Assembly: GCA_002390675.1 (NCBI GenBank)
Contig: DGPZ01000195.1
Coordinates: forward strand, 76,755 to 140,754
DNA: 64,000 nt
DNA from: Deltaproteobacteria bacterium UBA4427
GTDB taxonomy: Bacteria > Myxococcota_A > UBA9160 > UBA4427
Direction of reading: 5' to 3'
The position numbers and the translations under genes were made by a program. How positions within the stretch are numbered: the stretch's first letter is position 1; the number at the start of each line of letters is the position of its first letter. A model generated the notes under the pieces. The model saw only the letters and a program-made list of their open reading frames with translations, was not told the origin of the DNA and did not search any database. Shown here in pieces: positions 1 to 8,720 of this stretch.

Positions 1-338
1 TAGGGGTATGCCCTCCGCCCCGGCTGATCCGCTCGTTCGATGAACGTATCGCCGAATAGCCAGACGCTTCGACTGCGGCTTTTGGAGGCGGATGACTGAG
101 GAAGAGGAACTGAGTACGCCGCATCGCCACCGTACCAGCCGTTCTGATCGGGGAAGTGAACCTGGCACGCGCGGGATCTGAGGGGCGACGAGGGAGGCGA
201 AGAGAGAGGGTCTTTTTGGGTCGTCGTCGAATCGGTCGGCCGCGTGCTGTGCGCAAAGCATCCAGTCAATATTCCGGTGATCACCAAAAGGATCGCGGCC
301 ATAACGGGCGGGTGTTCGAGGGGTCTTGATCGGAGCAT
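1..338 (-). CDS. Partial lipoprotein with WLFGDTF-type propeller start; C-terminus lies outside the window
   Basis: A reverse frame opens at the ATG at 338-336 and has no stop before the left edge, so only about 112 codons are present. A hydrophobic run after Met13 ends in a lipobox-like ILTGC (Cys about residue 27), predicting an outer-membrane or periplasmic lipoprotein. A Ser/Thr/Pro-rich linker follows, then the motifs NGWYGGDAAYSVPL and VWLFGDTFI. These resemble the start of DUF4185/DUF5005-like beta-propeller proteins related to glycoside hydrolases; that assignment is from memory of the motif. Codon use matches neighbouring genes. No clear ribosome binding site precedes either Met1 or Met13, so the exact start is uncertain. 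Confidence 0.65.
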   Translation of the reverse strand, partial: MLRSRPLEHPPVMAAILLVITGILTGCFAHSTRPTDSTTTQKDPLSSPPSSPLRSRACQVHFPDQNGWYGGDAAYSVPLPQSSASKSRSRSVWLFGDTFIERADQPGRRAYP

Positions 339-614
339 GACGAGACCGTAGTCGCTTCTTGGAGCGACTCGCGATTTGGCTAGATACTTTGGGATGAGAA
401 AGGGAAGGATCGCGATGGAGTGCACTTCGCATGAACCTCCTCAGATCGGCGCTCCTCGCTGCGTGCAAAAGATGCGGTGCCTATCGATGCATCCAGAAGC
501 GTTAGGAACTTCGCTCGCCGCATTTCTCGAGGATGTCTCGAGTGTCTGGGCCAACTAGCGGGCGTGCTGGCATCGGTCGTGGACCATAACTGGGGCGGCA
601 TGGGTGAGTAGATG

Positions 615-1322
615 CTAGGCGCTGTGACGTTTTCCTACGTAGAGCCCGACGAGACGCGCGACGAAAATCGTCAAGTAGAGCTGACCTATGAGCGCTTCGG
701 CCACAACAAACATTTGCGCAATGTCAGATTTTGGCGTGATGTCCCCGTAGCCTAGGGTTGTGAGCGTGACGAAGCTAAGATAGAGCAGGCGTGTCGAGTG
801 AAGACTTGGATCAGCCTCTGAGCGCGCAATGGCTTCTCCGGCGTCGATAAATGTGCCAGGCTGGAGCTCAGTGAGCAGGACAAAGACCATCGTAAAGCAC
901 AGGCCGAAGAGGAGATAAACACAGATTCCACCGACGATGGTGTCGTTCGAGACCTCCTCTGTCTGGATCAGACTATTCAGCATGACAAGCGTCGTGAAAG
1001 AGAGAAGGCCGAGCGCCAGGACGTCTGAGGCAACTCGCGCAGCCGAGGAATTTGTAAGCTCCGCAACGAGAATGACGGCGACCGCTGCGACGCCCACGAC
1101 TCCAGCGACTGTAAAAATCCACCGCTGGTGGCTGTTCACGACGATCGCCGAAACCAACACGAGCGTGAGCAAGATTGTGAACCGCGGAGTCGAGCCCGAG
1201 AACATTTGGCCGATTGGAAGCGCCACGAGCAGGAGAATTAGTGAGGTTAGGAGGGTGCCATGGCGTCCGAGCGCACCGGTCCCTTCGTCACGGTGGGCGA
1301 TCGTTCGGAGCCAACTCATCAT
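615..1322 (-). CDS. Potassium-channel-like membrane protein (TTLGYGD selectivity filter)
   Basis: This 235-residue protein has about five hydrophobic helices, then a pore segment containing TLTTLGYGDITP, the K+ selectivity-filter signature, and a last helix ending in VARLVGLYVG. The layout fits a six-helix ion channel with a C-terminal pore domain of the Ion_trans_2 type. It lacks an obvious RCK or cyclic-nucleotide domain, so gating is unknown. It would act in the inner membrane as a K+-selective conductance. A second ATG sits one codon after the first. It stands alone, 26 bases after the LLM gene on the same strand. The channel family is well supported; the physiological role is not visible. 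Confidence 0.85.
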   Translation of the reverse strand: MMSWLRTIAHRDEGTGALGRHGTLLTSLILLLVALPIGQMFSGSTPRFTILLTLVLVSAIVVNSHQRWIFTVAGVVGVAAVAVILVAELTNSSAARVASDVLALGLLSFTTLVMLNSLIQTEEVSNDTIVGGICVYLLFGLCFTMVFVLLTELQPGTFIDAGEAIARSEADPSLHSTRLLYLSFVTLTTLGYGDITPKSDIAQMFVVAEALIGQLYLTIFVARLVGLYVGKRHSA

Positions 1323-1348
1323 GTCGGTAAGATAGGGAACCCTCGGGC

Positions 1349-2386
1349 TTAGGCTAGTTTTCGGTAGGCCGAGACGATGGGTTCGAGTTCTGTGGGCGTG
1401 GCGCCGTGCATGATGACGCCGTCACACCCGAGGTCGAGCTGGTGTCGGATCGAATCGACGCATCGATCGGGGGAGCCCGTTGCCGAGTAGGACAGCCATT
1501 CGTCGGGAATCAGCGTGGAGATATGTTCGAGTTCGCTTTGGCTCGCGGCGGTATCGATGCCGCCGCGAAAGTTAGAGACGAGTTCGTCGGCGCGGAAGCG
1601 TTCGAGGACGCTCTTGTCCCAGCCATTAGTGTCGACCAGGAGATCGCCGTAGCCTTGAAGGTATGTGGCGAGACGCCCCACGCTTTTCATGAGTTGCTTC
1701 TCTTCGGAAAGGTGGTCGCCGATCGTTGCGAAGCACGACCAGACTTTGACGTCATCGGGGTTTCGGCCAGCTTCGAGAGCCGCCCGCTTTACGGTCTTGA
1801 CCGCATTCTCAGTCGTTTCGTCGCTGAAATAAGTGTGAAGCACCACTTCGTCAAAAGCACGTCCACCTAACGCGAGCGAGTTTGGGCCAAAGGCAACCAG
1901 CATCATCGGGATGTCATCGATCACGTTCGGTCCGAGATGAAGAAAGGGGAACGACCCGATCGGACCCTCGTGTCCCATGACTGCTTCGCCGGCGAGGAGT
2001 CTCCGGGTGACGCCTACGAAATCCTCCATTTGGGCCGTTGTGATCGGCGGGATGCCATAAGCCTTTTGCATGGGGACGATGCCGCGCCCGATCCCGAGAA
2101 CGAACCGACCTCCCGTCAGGCCATGCATCGTCAGCGCATAGCCAGCGGTGACGATGGGATGCCGCGTGTTGTGATTCGTGGCTGCCGTGGCGATGCGAAT
2201 CGAATCAGTGACCGCTCCGGCAGCACCACTCAAAGTGCAGATCTCTTTTGAGTTGTACCGCTCGGAGAGGAAAGCGGTCCCCAGGCCCATAGCCTCGCCC
2301 TGCTGAAGCTCTTCTATCAGGTCCCGGGGCGACTTCGGTTGGCCGGCGAGGGCGTAGAATCCGAGTTCGTGATTTACATCAGGCAT
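1349..2386 (-). CDS. LLM-class F420-dependent oxidoreductase
   Basis: The 345-residue product has the luciferase-like monooxygenase fold pattern: an N-terminal strand LGFYALAG, the TAATNHNTRHP segment, GGRFVLGIGRGI and a C-terminal GCDGVIMHG strand. These match the bacterial luciferase-like superfamily, and the sequence resembles the TIGR03857-type F420-dependent subgroup. Such enzymes use F420H2 or FMNH2 to transfer hydride to a small organic substrate in the cytoplasm; the substrate cannot be told. The ATG is preceded by GGAG at 8 nt. It is transcribed divergently from the TauD gene at 2672, with 285 bases between them. A second LLM enzyme lies at 25281. Confidence 0.87.
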   Translation of the reverse strand: MPDVNHELGFYALAGQPKSPRDLIEELQQGEAMGLGTAFLSERYNSKEICTLSGAAGAVTDSIRIATAATNHNTRHPIVTAGYALTMHGLTGGRFVLGIGRGIVPMQKAYGIPPITTAQMEDFVGVTRRLLAGEAVMGHEGPIGSFPFLHLGPNVIDDIPMMLVAFGPNSLALGGRAFDEVVLHTYFSDETTENAVKTVKRAALEAGRNPDDVKVWSCFATIGDHLSEEKQLMKSVGRLATYLQGYGDLLVDTNGWDKSVLERFRADELVSNFRGGIDTAASQSELEHISTLIPDEWLSYSATGSPDRCVDSIRHQLDLGCDGVIMHGATPTELEPIVSAYRKLA

Positions 2387-2671
2387 GGTGGTGCTCCGGT
2401 AGTTTGGTCGTTGGGAAAGGCGCGGAAGAGTAACGAATCCACGAGGCTGCGCGCGAGCAAGGTTTCGGTTCAGGCGAGGACATTAGGAAGCAGGTGCTCG
2501 CTGAAAAGAGAGAAGGTCTTTTCCACCAGGGGCATAGGCCTCTGCCGTGGGCCGACGCATAGCACGATTCGCGTATCGCTTCTTTCCGCGCGATCTCGTT
2601 AAAAGAAAAATTAGAGGACTCCGAATGGGCCATACTCGACGGGGAAACATAGGAGAATCAGGAGTCGAGCA

Positions 2672-3547
2672 ATGGGTGAATGGCAGGTGACGCGTATCGC
2701 GGGTGCGCTTGGCGCGGAGGTTCGCGGTCTTGATCTGGCTGACGTGGGTGCCGAGGCGGCGAGTCAGATCGAAGCACTTTTGATCGAGCATCACGTGCTC
2801 TTTTTCCCCGATCAACACCCGAGCGCGGAAACGCATATCAAATTCGGAGAACATTTCGGCACGCTCGAAAGCCACCCGCATCTCGAAAATCCCACGCCCG
2901 GATTGCCCGACAAACTATTCGAGCTTTCAGCGACGCATGGCGGTGTGGCGGATGAGTGGCACACGGATCTCACATATCTAGAACACCCTGCGCTGTACTC
3001 GATTTTGAATATGAAGCGGGTGCCTTCGGTGGGTGGCGATACGATGTGGTCGAATCTGGCTATGGCCTATGACGAACTTTCCCCGCCGATCCAGGCGTTA
3101 TGCGAGGGGCTGACCGCGCTTCATGACGGAGCGGCGAATAATGTACCCGATGAAGAGATGGTTCATCCCGTGGTACGGCTACATCCCGTCACTGGACGCC
3201 GTATTCTCTACGTTAATGAACATTTTACTCGCCGAATCGTTGAACTTTCCTATAAGGAGAGCGCACTCCTATTGGCGCATTTGACGAGTTGGGTTTCAGA
3301 GCCGCGATTTACGGTTCGCTACCGATGGGCGGAGGGCACGCTGGCGATTTGGGACAACCGGGTGACGCAGCATTTCGTGTTGAACGATTTTGATGAGGAG
3401 CGCGTGATCCAGAGAGTCACGGTGATGGGGGACCGCGTCGAAGGGGCATCCGAGCCGCGCTGGCCCGCCTTTGCCTCGGGAGGCGGGGAGACGGACATCA
3501 GCCGCCATGACGAAGTTTTGCGAGAGTGGGAAAAGAAAAAAGCCTAA
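2672..3547 (+). CDS. TauD/TfdA-family Fe(II)/2-oxoglutarate dioxygenase
   Basis: The 291-residue protein has the family's facial triad: His97 and Asp99 in DEWHTDLTY, His234 in WDNRVTQHFVLND, and the 2-oxoglutarate-binding Arg near residue 248 (VIQRVTV). Family members hydroxylate or cleave small acids such as taurine, alpha-keto-acid analogues or aryloxyacetates, coupled to decarboxylation of 2-oxoglutarate. The substrate here is unknown. AGGAG lies 8 nt before the ATG. It is one of three members in the window (also 22040 and 51176), so substrate specialisation is likely. The start and length fit the family norm of 280-300 residues. Confidence 0.88.
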   Translation: MGEWQVTRIAGALGAEVRGLDLADVGAEAASQIEALLIEHHVLFFPDQHPSAETHIKFGEHFGTLESHPHLENPTPGLPDKLFELSATHGGVADEWHTDLTYLEHPALYSILNMKRVPSVGGDTMWSNLAMAYDELSPPIQALCEGLTALHDGAANNVPDEEMVHPVVRLHPVTGRRILYVNEHFTRRIVELSYKESALLLAHLTSWVSEPRFTVRYRWAEGTLAIWDNRVTQHFVLNDFDEERVIQRVTVMGDRVEGASEPRWPAFASGGGETDISRHDEVLREWEKKKA

Positions 3548-3574
3548 CATGATCGCGAAAGACTATTCCTCCGC

Positions 3575-3816
3575 TTATAGGGCAATCGAGGCTAGGCTTT
3601 CATCGATACGAGCCTCGGTTCGTTCCCCAGCCATTCGCAGAAGACAGTAATCGAAATATTCTCGAGCCCATTCGTGATATTCGACAGGAGAAGCGTCTCG
3701 CTCTGATGCTGTGCCAAGGAATTCGAGAAATTGTCACCGAAGACGTTTTGATAGGTTGGGTTTCGGAAGCGCGACCTGCGCACGCCTTGCTCCCTAAAAT
3801 AGGTGCTTCGAATCAC
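3575..3816 (-). pseudogene. Possible decayed gene fragment
   Basis: Two reverse frames each give protein-like sequence, but only if joined by a frameshift near 3726. The upstream part contains FRNPTYQNVFGDNFS and the downstream part contains SPVEYHEWAREYFDYCLL and ends at a TAA at 3577-3575. The composition of the second part (acidic, amphipathic, no rare-codon bias) is unlike random antisense sequence. I do not recognise a family. The rest of the interval 3548-4035 holds no other supported gene. This could be a relic of a coding region or chance. Confidence 0.2.
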
Positions 3817-4035
3817 AAAATGAAATGCTGCGTATCTTTTGTACGAGGGGCAAAGGCAAGGGGGGCAGGCGGTGATGACTGATAGTTCATTGCCCCGCCA
3901 GTGTTCGAGAAGCGGGCAAAATGTCGCTCGGAACTCGTTCTAAAATAACGGATTTGCCTTCGCGGTTCGGCTCCGTAGACTCCATCCTTCCGTTTGCGCA
4001 TGCATCGAGTCTTTTGGAGAGAGGAGGAACATCCC

Positions 4036-5004
4036 GTGAATCTCGATCGAGGAGCTCTCGAAAGCATCGCGGCGGCGGTAGGACTACTCGTCTTGGTCTA
4101 TATGCTGGGCGAGCTCGTATTTCTATTTCTCCACAGGGAGAGGGAGAAGCAGGGCGGTTACGCCCTTGACCTGAGAGTCGTCCGGATGGCGCTTCTCGGG
4201 ATTGGAAGCACGATCCTGGCGACGGGCATAATCGCAGCACTCCTGCGGCCTTTGTCTGCGATGATCGCTGCTTATGCCATGAAGGATGCTGCTTTATTCC
4301 AGGTAAATACTGCTTGGTACGGATGGATCTATGGGTTGCTCGTTTATGAGTTGTTCTATTGGGTTCAGCATTTCCTCGCGCATAAAGTCCGTCTGCTCTG
4401 GTGTATCCATTCTCCGCATCACGCGCCGCGAGCAATTCATATGGCGATCGGGACGAATCATCATTTCCTCGAGAGCGTGCTCTACTTCCCACTATTCTTA
4501 GGCGCCCTGCCGGTCCTCTTTGGTGTCGATCCGATTGTCGCTGTGGCGGTTAACGTGATCGACAGCTGTTGGGGAAGTTTTCTGCACATTAGTGATCATT
4601 ATGTGAGTAGCGGGCGCTACGGAGTGATTGGTCGGTTCATGCAGACCCCAGCACATCACAGAGTCCATCACGCGAAGAACTCCAGGTACATGGATCGCAA
4701 CTACAACTCAATCACGCTTTTCTGGGACGCGGTCTTTGGAACGCTGGAGCCGCTTCGCGCGGATGAGCCTGTCGAGTTTGGGATCACGCGTCCCGTCGAC
4801 GACGGGAGCTTCTGGGATGTGCATTTCGGAGAATTTGTTGAGCTGCTCCGCGATATGCGAAACGCATCTTCGCTCCACGAATCAATCGCCTACGCACTCC
4901 ACGCGCCTGGTTGGAAGCCAGGAGACGTGTCGCGGACTGCTGTCGCGATGCGTTCGAGTTGGCTTGCGGATGAGAGGGAACGAACTGAGGCGAGAGCAGA
5001 CTAA
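4036..5004 (+). CDS. Sterol desaturase / fatty acid hydroxylase superfamily membrane protein
   Basis: The protein has two N-terminal hydrophobic helices, two further membrane segments and the di-iron histidine boxes HFLAH, HSPHH and HHRVHH, plus an HISDH segment. This pattern defines the fatty-acid-hydroxylase (sterol desaturase) superfamily, which hydroxylates or desaturates lipids at a membrane di-iron centre. I chose GTG 4036 because AGGAGG ends about 9 nt upstream; an in-frame ATG at 3994 has no such site. The product is then 322 residues. The end of the gene is 31 bases from the convergent DksA-like gene. The substrate (sterol, hopanoid, carotenoid or fatty acid) cannot be deduced. A second family member lies at 60321. 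Confidence 0.87.
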   Translation: MNLDRGALESIAAAVGLLVLVYMLGELVFLFLHREREKQGGYALDLRVVRMALLGIGSTILATGIIAALLRPLSAMIAAYAMKDAALFQVNTAWYGWIYGLLVYELFYWVQHFLAHKVRLLWCIHSPHHAPRAIHMAIGTNHHFLESVLYFPLFLGALPVLFGVDPIVAVAVNVIDSCWGSFLHISDHYVSSGRYGVIGRFMQTPAHHRVHHAKNSRYMDRNYNSITLFWDAVFGTLEPLRADEPVEFGITRPVDDGSFWDVHFGEFVELLRDMRNASSLHESIAYALHAPGWKPGDVSRTAVAMRSSWLADERERTEARAD

Positions 5005-5035
5005 TCCGGTTGCGACGCGCCCGGCGTCGATTCTC

Positions 5036-5392
5036 TCAGGATCGCTCGCGCGCAGTCTGGCACTCTATGCAGTAGAGAGACTCGGGGCGGGCGCGGAGTC
5101 TCGCGACCCCGATTTCTTCACCGCAGGCCATGCAGTCTCCGTACTCGTCTTCGCCGAATCGGTGTCGTGCAGAGCGAGCCAGCTGAAGTTGTGTTTGTTG
5201 CGCTACGCGATTTGCTTCAAGCATTTTCTGCTGCTGGATCGCATCGATTCGAGAGACGCGTCCCATAGCAGGTTGGTCGAGTTCGACGGGCCGCGCCGCG
5301 GCCGCTGTCTCCGCCAAAGACGCTTCAAGGTCTTGGATGAGGTCGCCGAGGGCAGCTGAGAGTTCGCTCCGCTCGAGATCGGATAGGGGCAT
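5036..5392 (-). CDS. DksA/TraR-family C4 zinc-finger protein
   Basis: The 118-residue protein has a long N-terminal helical region followed by YGDCMACGEEI and SLYCIECQ, the four-cysteine zinc finger of the DksA/TraR family. Such proteins bind in the RNA polymerase secondary channel and tune transcription initiation, often with ppGpp. In DksA an acidic tip of the coiled coil matters; here the hairpin seems short, so this may be a DksA paralogue rather than DksA itself. ATG 5392 has GGAG 7 nt upstream and is preferred over the GTG two codons earlier. It is divergent from the modABC operon and converges on the sterol desaturase gene. Confidence 0.85.
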   Translation of the reverse strand: MPLSDLERSELSAALGDLIQDLEASLAETAAAARPVELDQPAMGRVSRIDAIQQQKMLEANRVAQQTQLQLARSARHRFGEDEYGDCMACGEEIGVARLRARPESLYCIECQTARERS

Positions 5393-5525
5393 GGGCACTC
5401 CAACGATTCGTGCGGGAACCGTACCGCCGCGCCGTGGCTCGCCCGGTCAGTTAAGAGTCCATACTCTAACGCTGGAAACTCCTCTGAGCCGCACTACGAT
5501 CTTCTTCGCTGCTAGCTTCTCGCTT

Positions 5526-6314
5526 GTGGCTAGAGCGCAGTCTAAGAGATGGATTTGGGCAGCGGTCGCGTTCCTAGGGACGTGGCCCGGTATCGCATTT
5601 TCCGATTCCGCCACGGTCGCCGTCTCCAGCAACTTCGCAGCGACAGCCCGAGGACTCGTCGAAGTCTTCGAAGCGCAGAATATTCACGAGATTCGAGTGG
5701 CGACGGGCTCAAGTGGCAAGCTCTACGCGCAGATTCAAAACGGTGCGCCCTTTGATGTTTTTCTCTCCGCGGATATGGCGCGCCCGGAACAGCTGGTGGC
5801 CGAGTCGGTGGCCTTGGGAGAAACGCTTCGGGTCTATGCCCTTGGGAGACTTCTTTTGTGGCGGCCGAAGGTGCGGGCAGCTGGCGGGCGCTCAGAGCTG
5901 GGCTCGTCCCCGGGACCCGGATGGCTGAGCAAAAACCGGTCTCGCCATGTGGCCCTCGCGAATCCGGAACTAGCACCCTACGGTCAGGCTTCTCGTGAAG
6001 TGCTTGAGGGCCTCAATCTGATGGACGAGGTCCGACCTAGAATGGTGTTCGGCGAAAATATCGGACAGACCTACGCGATGGTCGCCACGGGCAATGCGAC
6101 GGTTGGATTCATAGCGAGGGCGCAGCTACCTACTTCGGACCAGCTAGACGGAACGGTTTGGGAGATCCCGTTGGCTCTCCATTTACCGATTGAACAAGGT
6201 GTCGTCCAGCTCTCGCGCGCAAAAGAAAATGCAGCTGCGAAGGCGTTCGTCGCCTATCTAGCGAGTGACGTTGCGAAGGAATTTATTAGGAAGGCGGGGT
6301 ACGAAGTCGAATGA
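5526..6314 (+). CDS. modA: Molybdate/tungstate ABC transporter substrate-binding protein
   Basis: After a signal peptide the protein shows the ModA signature: VAVSSNFAATARGL, TGSSGKLYAQI, NGAPFDVFLSAD, NPELAPYGQASREVL and GENIGQTYAMV. ModA captures oxyanions in the periplasm for the ModBC permease. The frame is open from 5337, but that part overlaps the opposite DksA-like gene. GTG 5526 gives a textbook signal peptide (RAQSKR, then a hydrophobic core ending near GIAFS), although it lacks a clear ribosome binding site, so the start is tentative. Its TGA overlaps the modB ATG by 4 nt, implying translational coupling. Selectivity for molybdate versus tungstate cannot be read from sequence alone. 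Confidence 0.93.
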   Translation: MARAQSKRWIWAAVAFLGTWPGIAFSDSATVAVSSNFAATARGLVEVFEAQNIHEIRVATGSSGKLYAQIQNGAPFDVFLSADMARPEQLVAESVALGETLRVYALGRLLLWRPKVRAAGGRSELGSSPGPGWLSKNRSRHVALANPELAPYGQASREVLEGLNLMDEVRPRMVFGENIGQTYAMVATGNATVGFIARAQLPTSDQLDGTVWEIPLALHLPIEQGVVQLSRAKENAAAKAFVAYLASDVAKEFIRKAGYEVE

Positions 6315-6988
6315 CGATGCCTGATGCTTCCCCGATCTGGTTGACGATCAAACTCGCGAGCTTGACGACAGCGATTTTGTTCGTCGTTGGAACGCCACTG
6401 GCATGGTGGCTGGCGAGTACCAAGTCAAAACTCAGGCCTTTTGTGGAAGCCGTGACAGCCTTGCCCCTAGTACTCCCTCCGACCGTCTTGGGTTTCTATC
6501 TTTTGTTAGTTATGAGCCCTCACTCTCCCCTGGGCGCCTTTTGGGTGAAAGTCTCCGGCGAGACGCTGACCTTCTCATTTACGGGTCTGGTTTTTGCGTC
6601 GATTCTCTACTCGCTGCCGTTCATGGTGCAGCCGCTCACGAGTGCGTTCGAGGCTGTCGGAAGAGGGCCGATCGAAGCGGCGGCAAGTTTGGGGGCTTCG
6701 CCGGTCGATGCGTTCTTTCGAGTCGTGGCGCCGCTCTCCGCGCGTGGATTTGTTACGGCTGGCGTTCTGACCTTCGCCCACACCCTCGGCGAATTCGGCG
6801 TGGTGCTGATGGTTGGTGGGAATATCCCGGGCGAAACCCGCGTGCTGTCCATCGCGATCTACGACCATGTAGAAACGCTTCAATATGCGGAGGCGCACGC
6901 CTTGTCTGCTGGCCTGCTCGCCTTTTCTTTCATAGTTCTACTACTCGTATACACCTTCGATCGAAAGGCGCGCGTACGTGTCGGATAG
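6311..6988 (+). CDS. modB: Molybdate ABC transporter permease
   Basis: The 225-residue inner-membrane protein has about five hydrophobic helices and the BPD-type permease EAA loop (IEAAASLGASPVDAFFRVVAPLS), where it docks on the ATPase. ALPLVLPPTVLGFYLLL and the FAHTLGEFGVVLMVGGNIPG segment are typical of ModB. It forms the membrane channel for oxyanion uptake with ModA and ModC. It overlaps modA by 4 nt and modC by 11 nt, so the three genes form one operon. Confidence 0.95.
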   Translation: MTMPDASPIWLTIKLASLTTAILFVVGTPLAWWLASTKSKLRPFVEAVTALPLVLPPTVLGFYLLLVMSPHSPLGAFWVKVSGETLTFSFTGLVFASILYSLPFMVQPLTSAFEAVGRGPIEAAASLGASPVDAFFRVVAPLSARGFVTAGVLTFAHTLGEFGVVLMVGGNIPGETRVLSIAIYDHVETLQYAEAHALSAGLLAFSFIVLLLVYTFDRKARVRVG

Positions 6989-8123
6989 CGATCGCATCAA
7001 AAAGAGACAGGATGGTGAAGCGTTTGCGCTGAGTCTACGCGTCGTACTGGCCGAATTTACCCTCGAACTCGACGAAATTCTGACGCCGAGCGGTGTCACA
7101 GCAGTTTTTGGAAGAAGTGGGAGTGGGAAGACGACTCTTCTGCGCGCGATTGCTGGATTCGAGAAGCCCGTTCGAGGCCGTATCGCCTTAGGTGATCAGG
7201 TTTGGTTCGACGAGGAGGCCAAGATTTTTGAGCCCCCGAATCGACGTTCGATTGGAATGCTCTTTCAGGACGTCCGACTCTTTCCGCACCTCGACGTACG
7301 CGCAAATCTAGACTTTGCGTGGAAGCGGCGAAATACGTGGACGGCGAAGGCGGGAATGCAGCAGAACATCGCACGTGATGAAGTCATCGAGGCGCTCGAC
7401 TTAGACATAATGCTAGGTCGAAACGTTACTTCGCTATCAGGTGGCGAGCAGCAGAGGGTCGCGCTGGCACGAACGCTGCTTACGAGCCCAGATATCCTCT
7501 TGCTTGACGAGCCTCTTGCGGCGTTGGATCGCGAGAGGAAGGCGGAGATTCTTCCCTATCTAGAAGACGTGACCCGGCGCTTTATGATTCCGACGCTCTT
7601 CGTGAGTCACGACCTTGACGAAGTGGCCCGCCTCGCGGATCGAATGATGGTGCTTTCCGAAGGGCAGGTTCAGATGTACGGCGAGACAGCGGAGATTCTC
7701 GAACGTCTTGACCTTGAACCGATAGGGGGACGCTTTGAGGCCGGGGTGCTCGTCGAAGGAAAGGTTTTGCGCCACGACACGCGGCTTCATCTCACGACCG
7801 TCGATCTCGACGGCGATGCGCTCGCGATTCCATTGGCTGAAGATTCGTCGGTCGGAGATATATTGCGCCTGCGTGTTCGCGCGCGTGACGTGGCACTGGC
7901 GACGGAACGGCCCGCAGGACTCAGTATTCGAAACGTATTGCCGGGCGAGATCACAGACTTGATCCGCACCCCGGGAAGTGGTGAAGTCGAAGCCCGAGTG
8001 CAGCTCAGGTCCGCCCATATCCGTGCGCGCTTGACGTTGGCTGCGGTGGAAGAGCTCGGCCTCGCGCCGGGGCGACGCGTATTCGTGTTAGTGAAGAGCG
8101 TGAGTCTCGAAGGTGGTCGTTAG
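6978..8123 (+). CDS. modC: Molybdate ABC transporter ATP-binding protein
   Basis: Starts at GTG 6978 inside the end of modB. It carries Walker A GRSGSGKTT (residues about 45-53), Q-loop FQDVRLFPHL, signature LSGGEQQRVALAR, Walker B ILLLDEPLAALD and the switch His in VSHDLDEVA. The last 90 or so residues form a TOBE/MOP-type domain (RLRVRARDVALA, LPGEI), which in ModC binds oxyanion and can inhibit transport. Length 381 fits ModC with its regulatory domain. The importer could supply Mo or W for the aldehyde oxidoreductase at 34178. Confidence 0.95.
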   Translation: MSDSDRIKKRQDGEAFALSLRVVLAEFTLELDEILTPSGVTAVFGRSGSGKTTLLRAIAGFEKPVRGRIALGDQVWFDEEAKIFEPPNRRSIGMLFQDVRLFPHLDVRANLDFAWKRRNTWTAKAGMQQNIARDEVIEALDLDIMLGRNVTSLSGGEQQRVALARTLLTSPDILLLDEPLAALDRERKAEILPYLEDVTRRFMIPTLFVSHDLDEVARLADRMMVLSEGQVQMYGETAEILERLDLEPIGGRFEAGVLVEGKVLRHDTRLHLTTVDLDGDALAIPLAEDSSVGDILRLRVRARDVALATERPAGLSIRNVLPGEITDLIRTPGSGEVEARVQLRSAHIRARLTLAAVEELGLAPGRRVFVLVKSVSLEGGR

Positions 8124-8169
8124 CCTTGGCATCCATTTCTCTTTTTGAAGGCAACGGGGCTAGTGCGGG

Positions 8170-8598
8170 CTACTCGCCTTTGGTTACAGCGTCGAAGGAA
8201 ACGCTTTCGCCGTTCGCGAAATTAAGGGTGATCGGAACGACGTCGCCTGCGGCGAGTTTCTCCGCGGACATCATTCGGAGGAAGAGCCCACGAGGTGCAA
8301 AGGCGACGGCGCCACCAGGCGGAATCGCCATGCCGTCGGGCATGGCCTCCGAGCCCCATTGTCCTTCGACGATCGCTGTCCGCCGGATTGAAACGGATTC
8401 AGAACGGGGGCTGCTCGCGCCGACGATCGTTCTTGTCTCTTTGCTTTTGCTTTGAATGACGAAAAAGACCGTCGGGTCTTCTCCGCCGATAGGCATGCTG
8501 ACGCGACCGTTCGCTATGCGAAGATCATCAGCCGTTGCGATAGATGCGAGGGCCGGGAAAGAAATGACGATCAGGAGAATGATCATTCGCAGGGACAT
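8170..8598 (-). CDS. PCuAC-like periplasmic protein lacking the usual copper ligands
   Basis: The 142-residue protein has a signal peptide (MSLRMIILLIVISFPALASI, then A-T-A) and a cupredoxin-like domain resembling PCuAC/DUF461 copper chaperones: AIPPGGAVAFAPRG, then GDVVPITLNFANGESV. In PCuAC the copper site is His-Met near the first strand and H-L-M near the loop. Here the matching places read VSIRRTA and GLFLRMM, so both histidines are gone. A Met remains in GSEAMPDGM. I therefore call the fold but not copper delivery. It lies 46 bases from the end of modC on the opposite strand and 122 bases downstream of the PQQ dehydrogenase gene. Confidence 0.75.
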   Translation of the reverse strand: MSLRMIILLIVISFPALASIATADDLRIANGRVSMPIGGEDPTVFFVIQSKSKETRTIVGASSPRSESVSIRRTAIVEGQWGSEAMPDGMAIPPGGAVAFAPRGLFLRMMSAEKLAAGDVVPITLNFANGESVSFDAVTKGE

Positions 8599-8720
8599 TC
8601 AAGGTACCTCGGGTTTGGCGAAGGCAGGTGACAGCGGATTTGATGTTCGTTCGTGATGGAACGGTTCAACGAAGCTAACGATTCAGCACAGGATGATCGG
8701 GGATAGATTGGTGACGGGCG

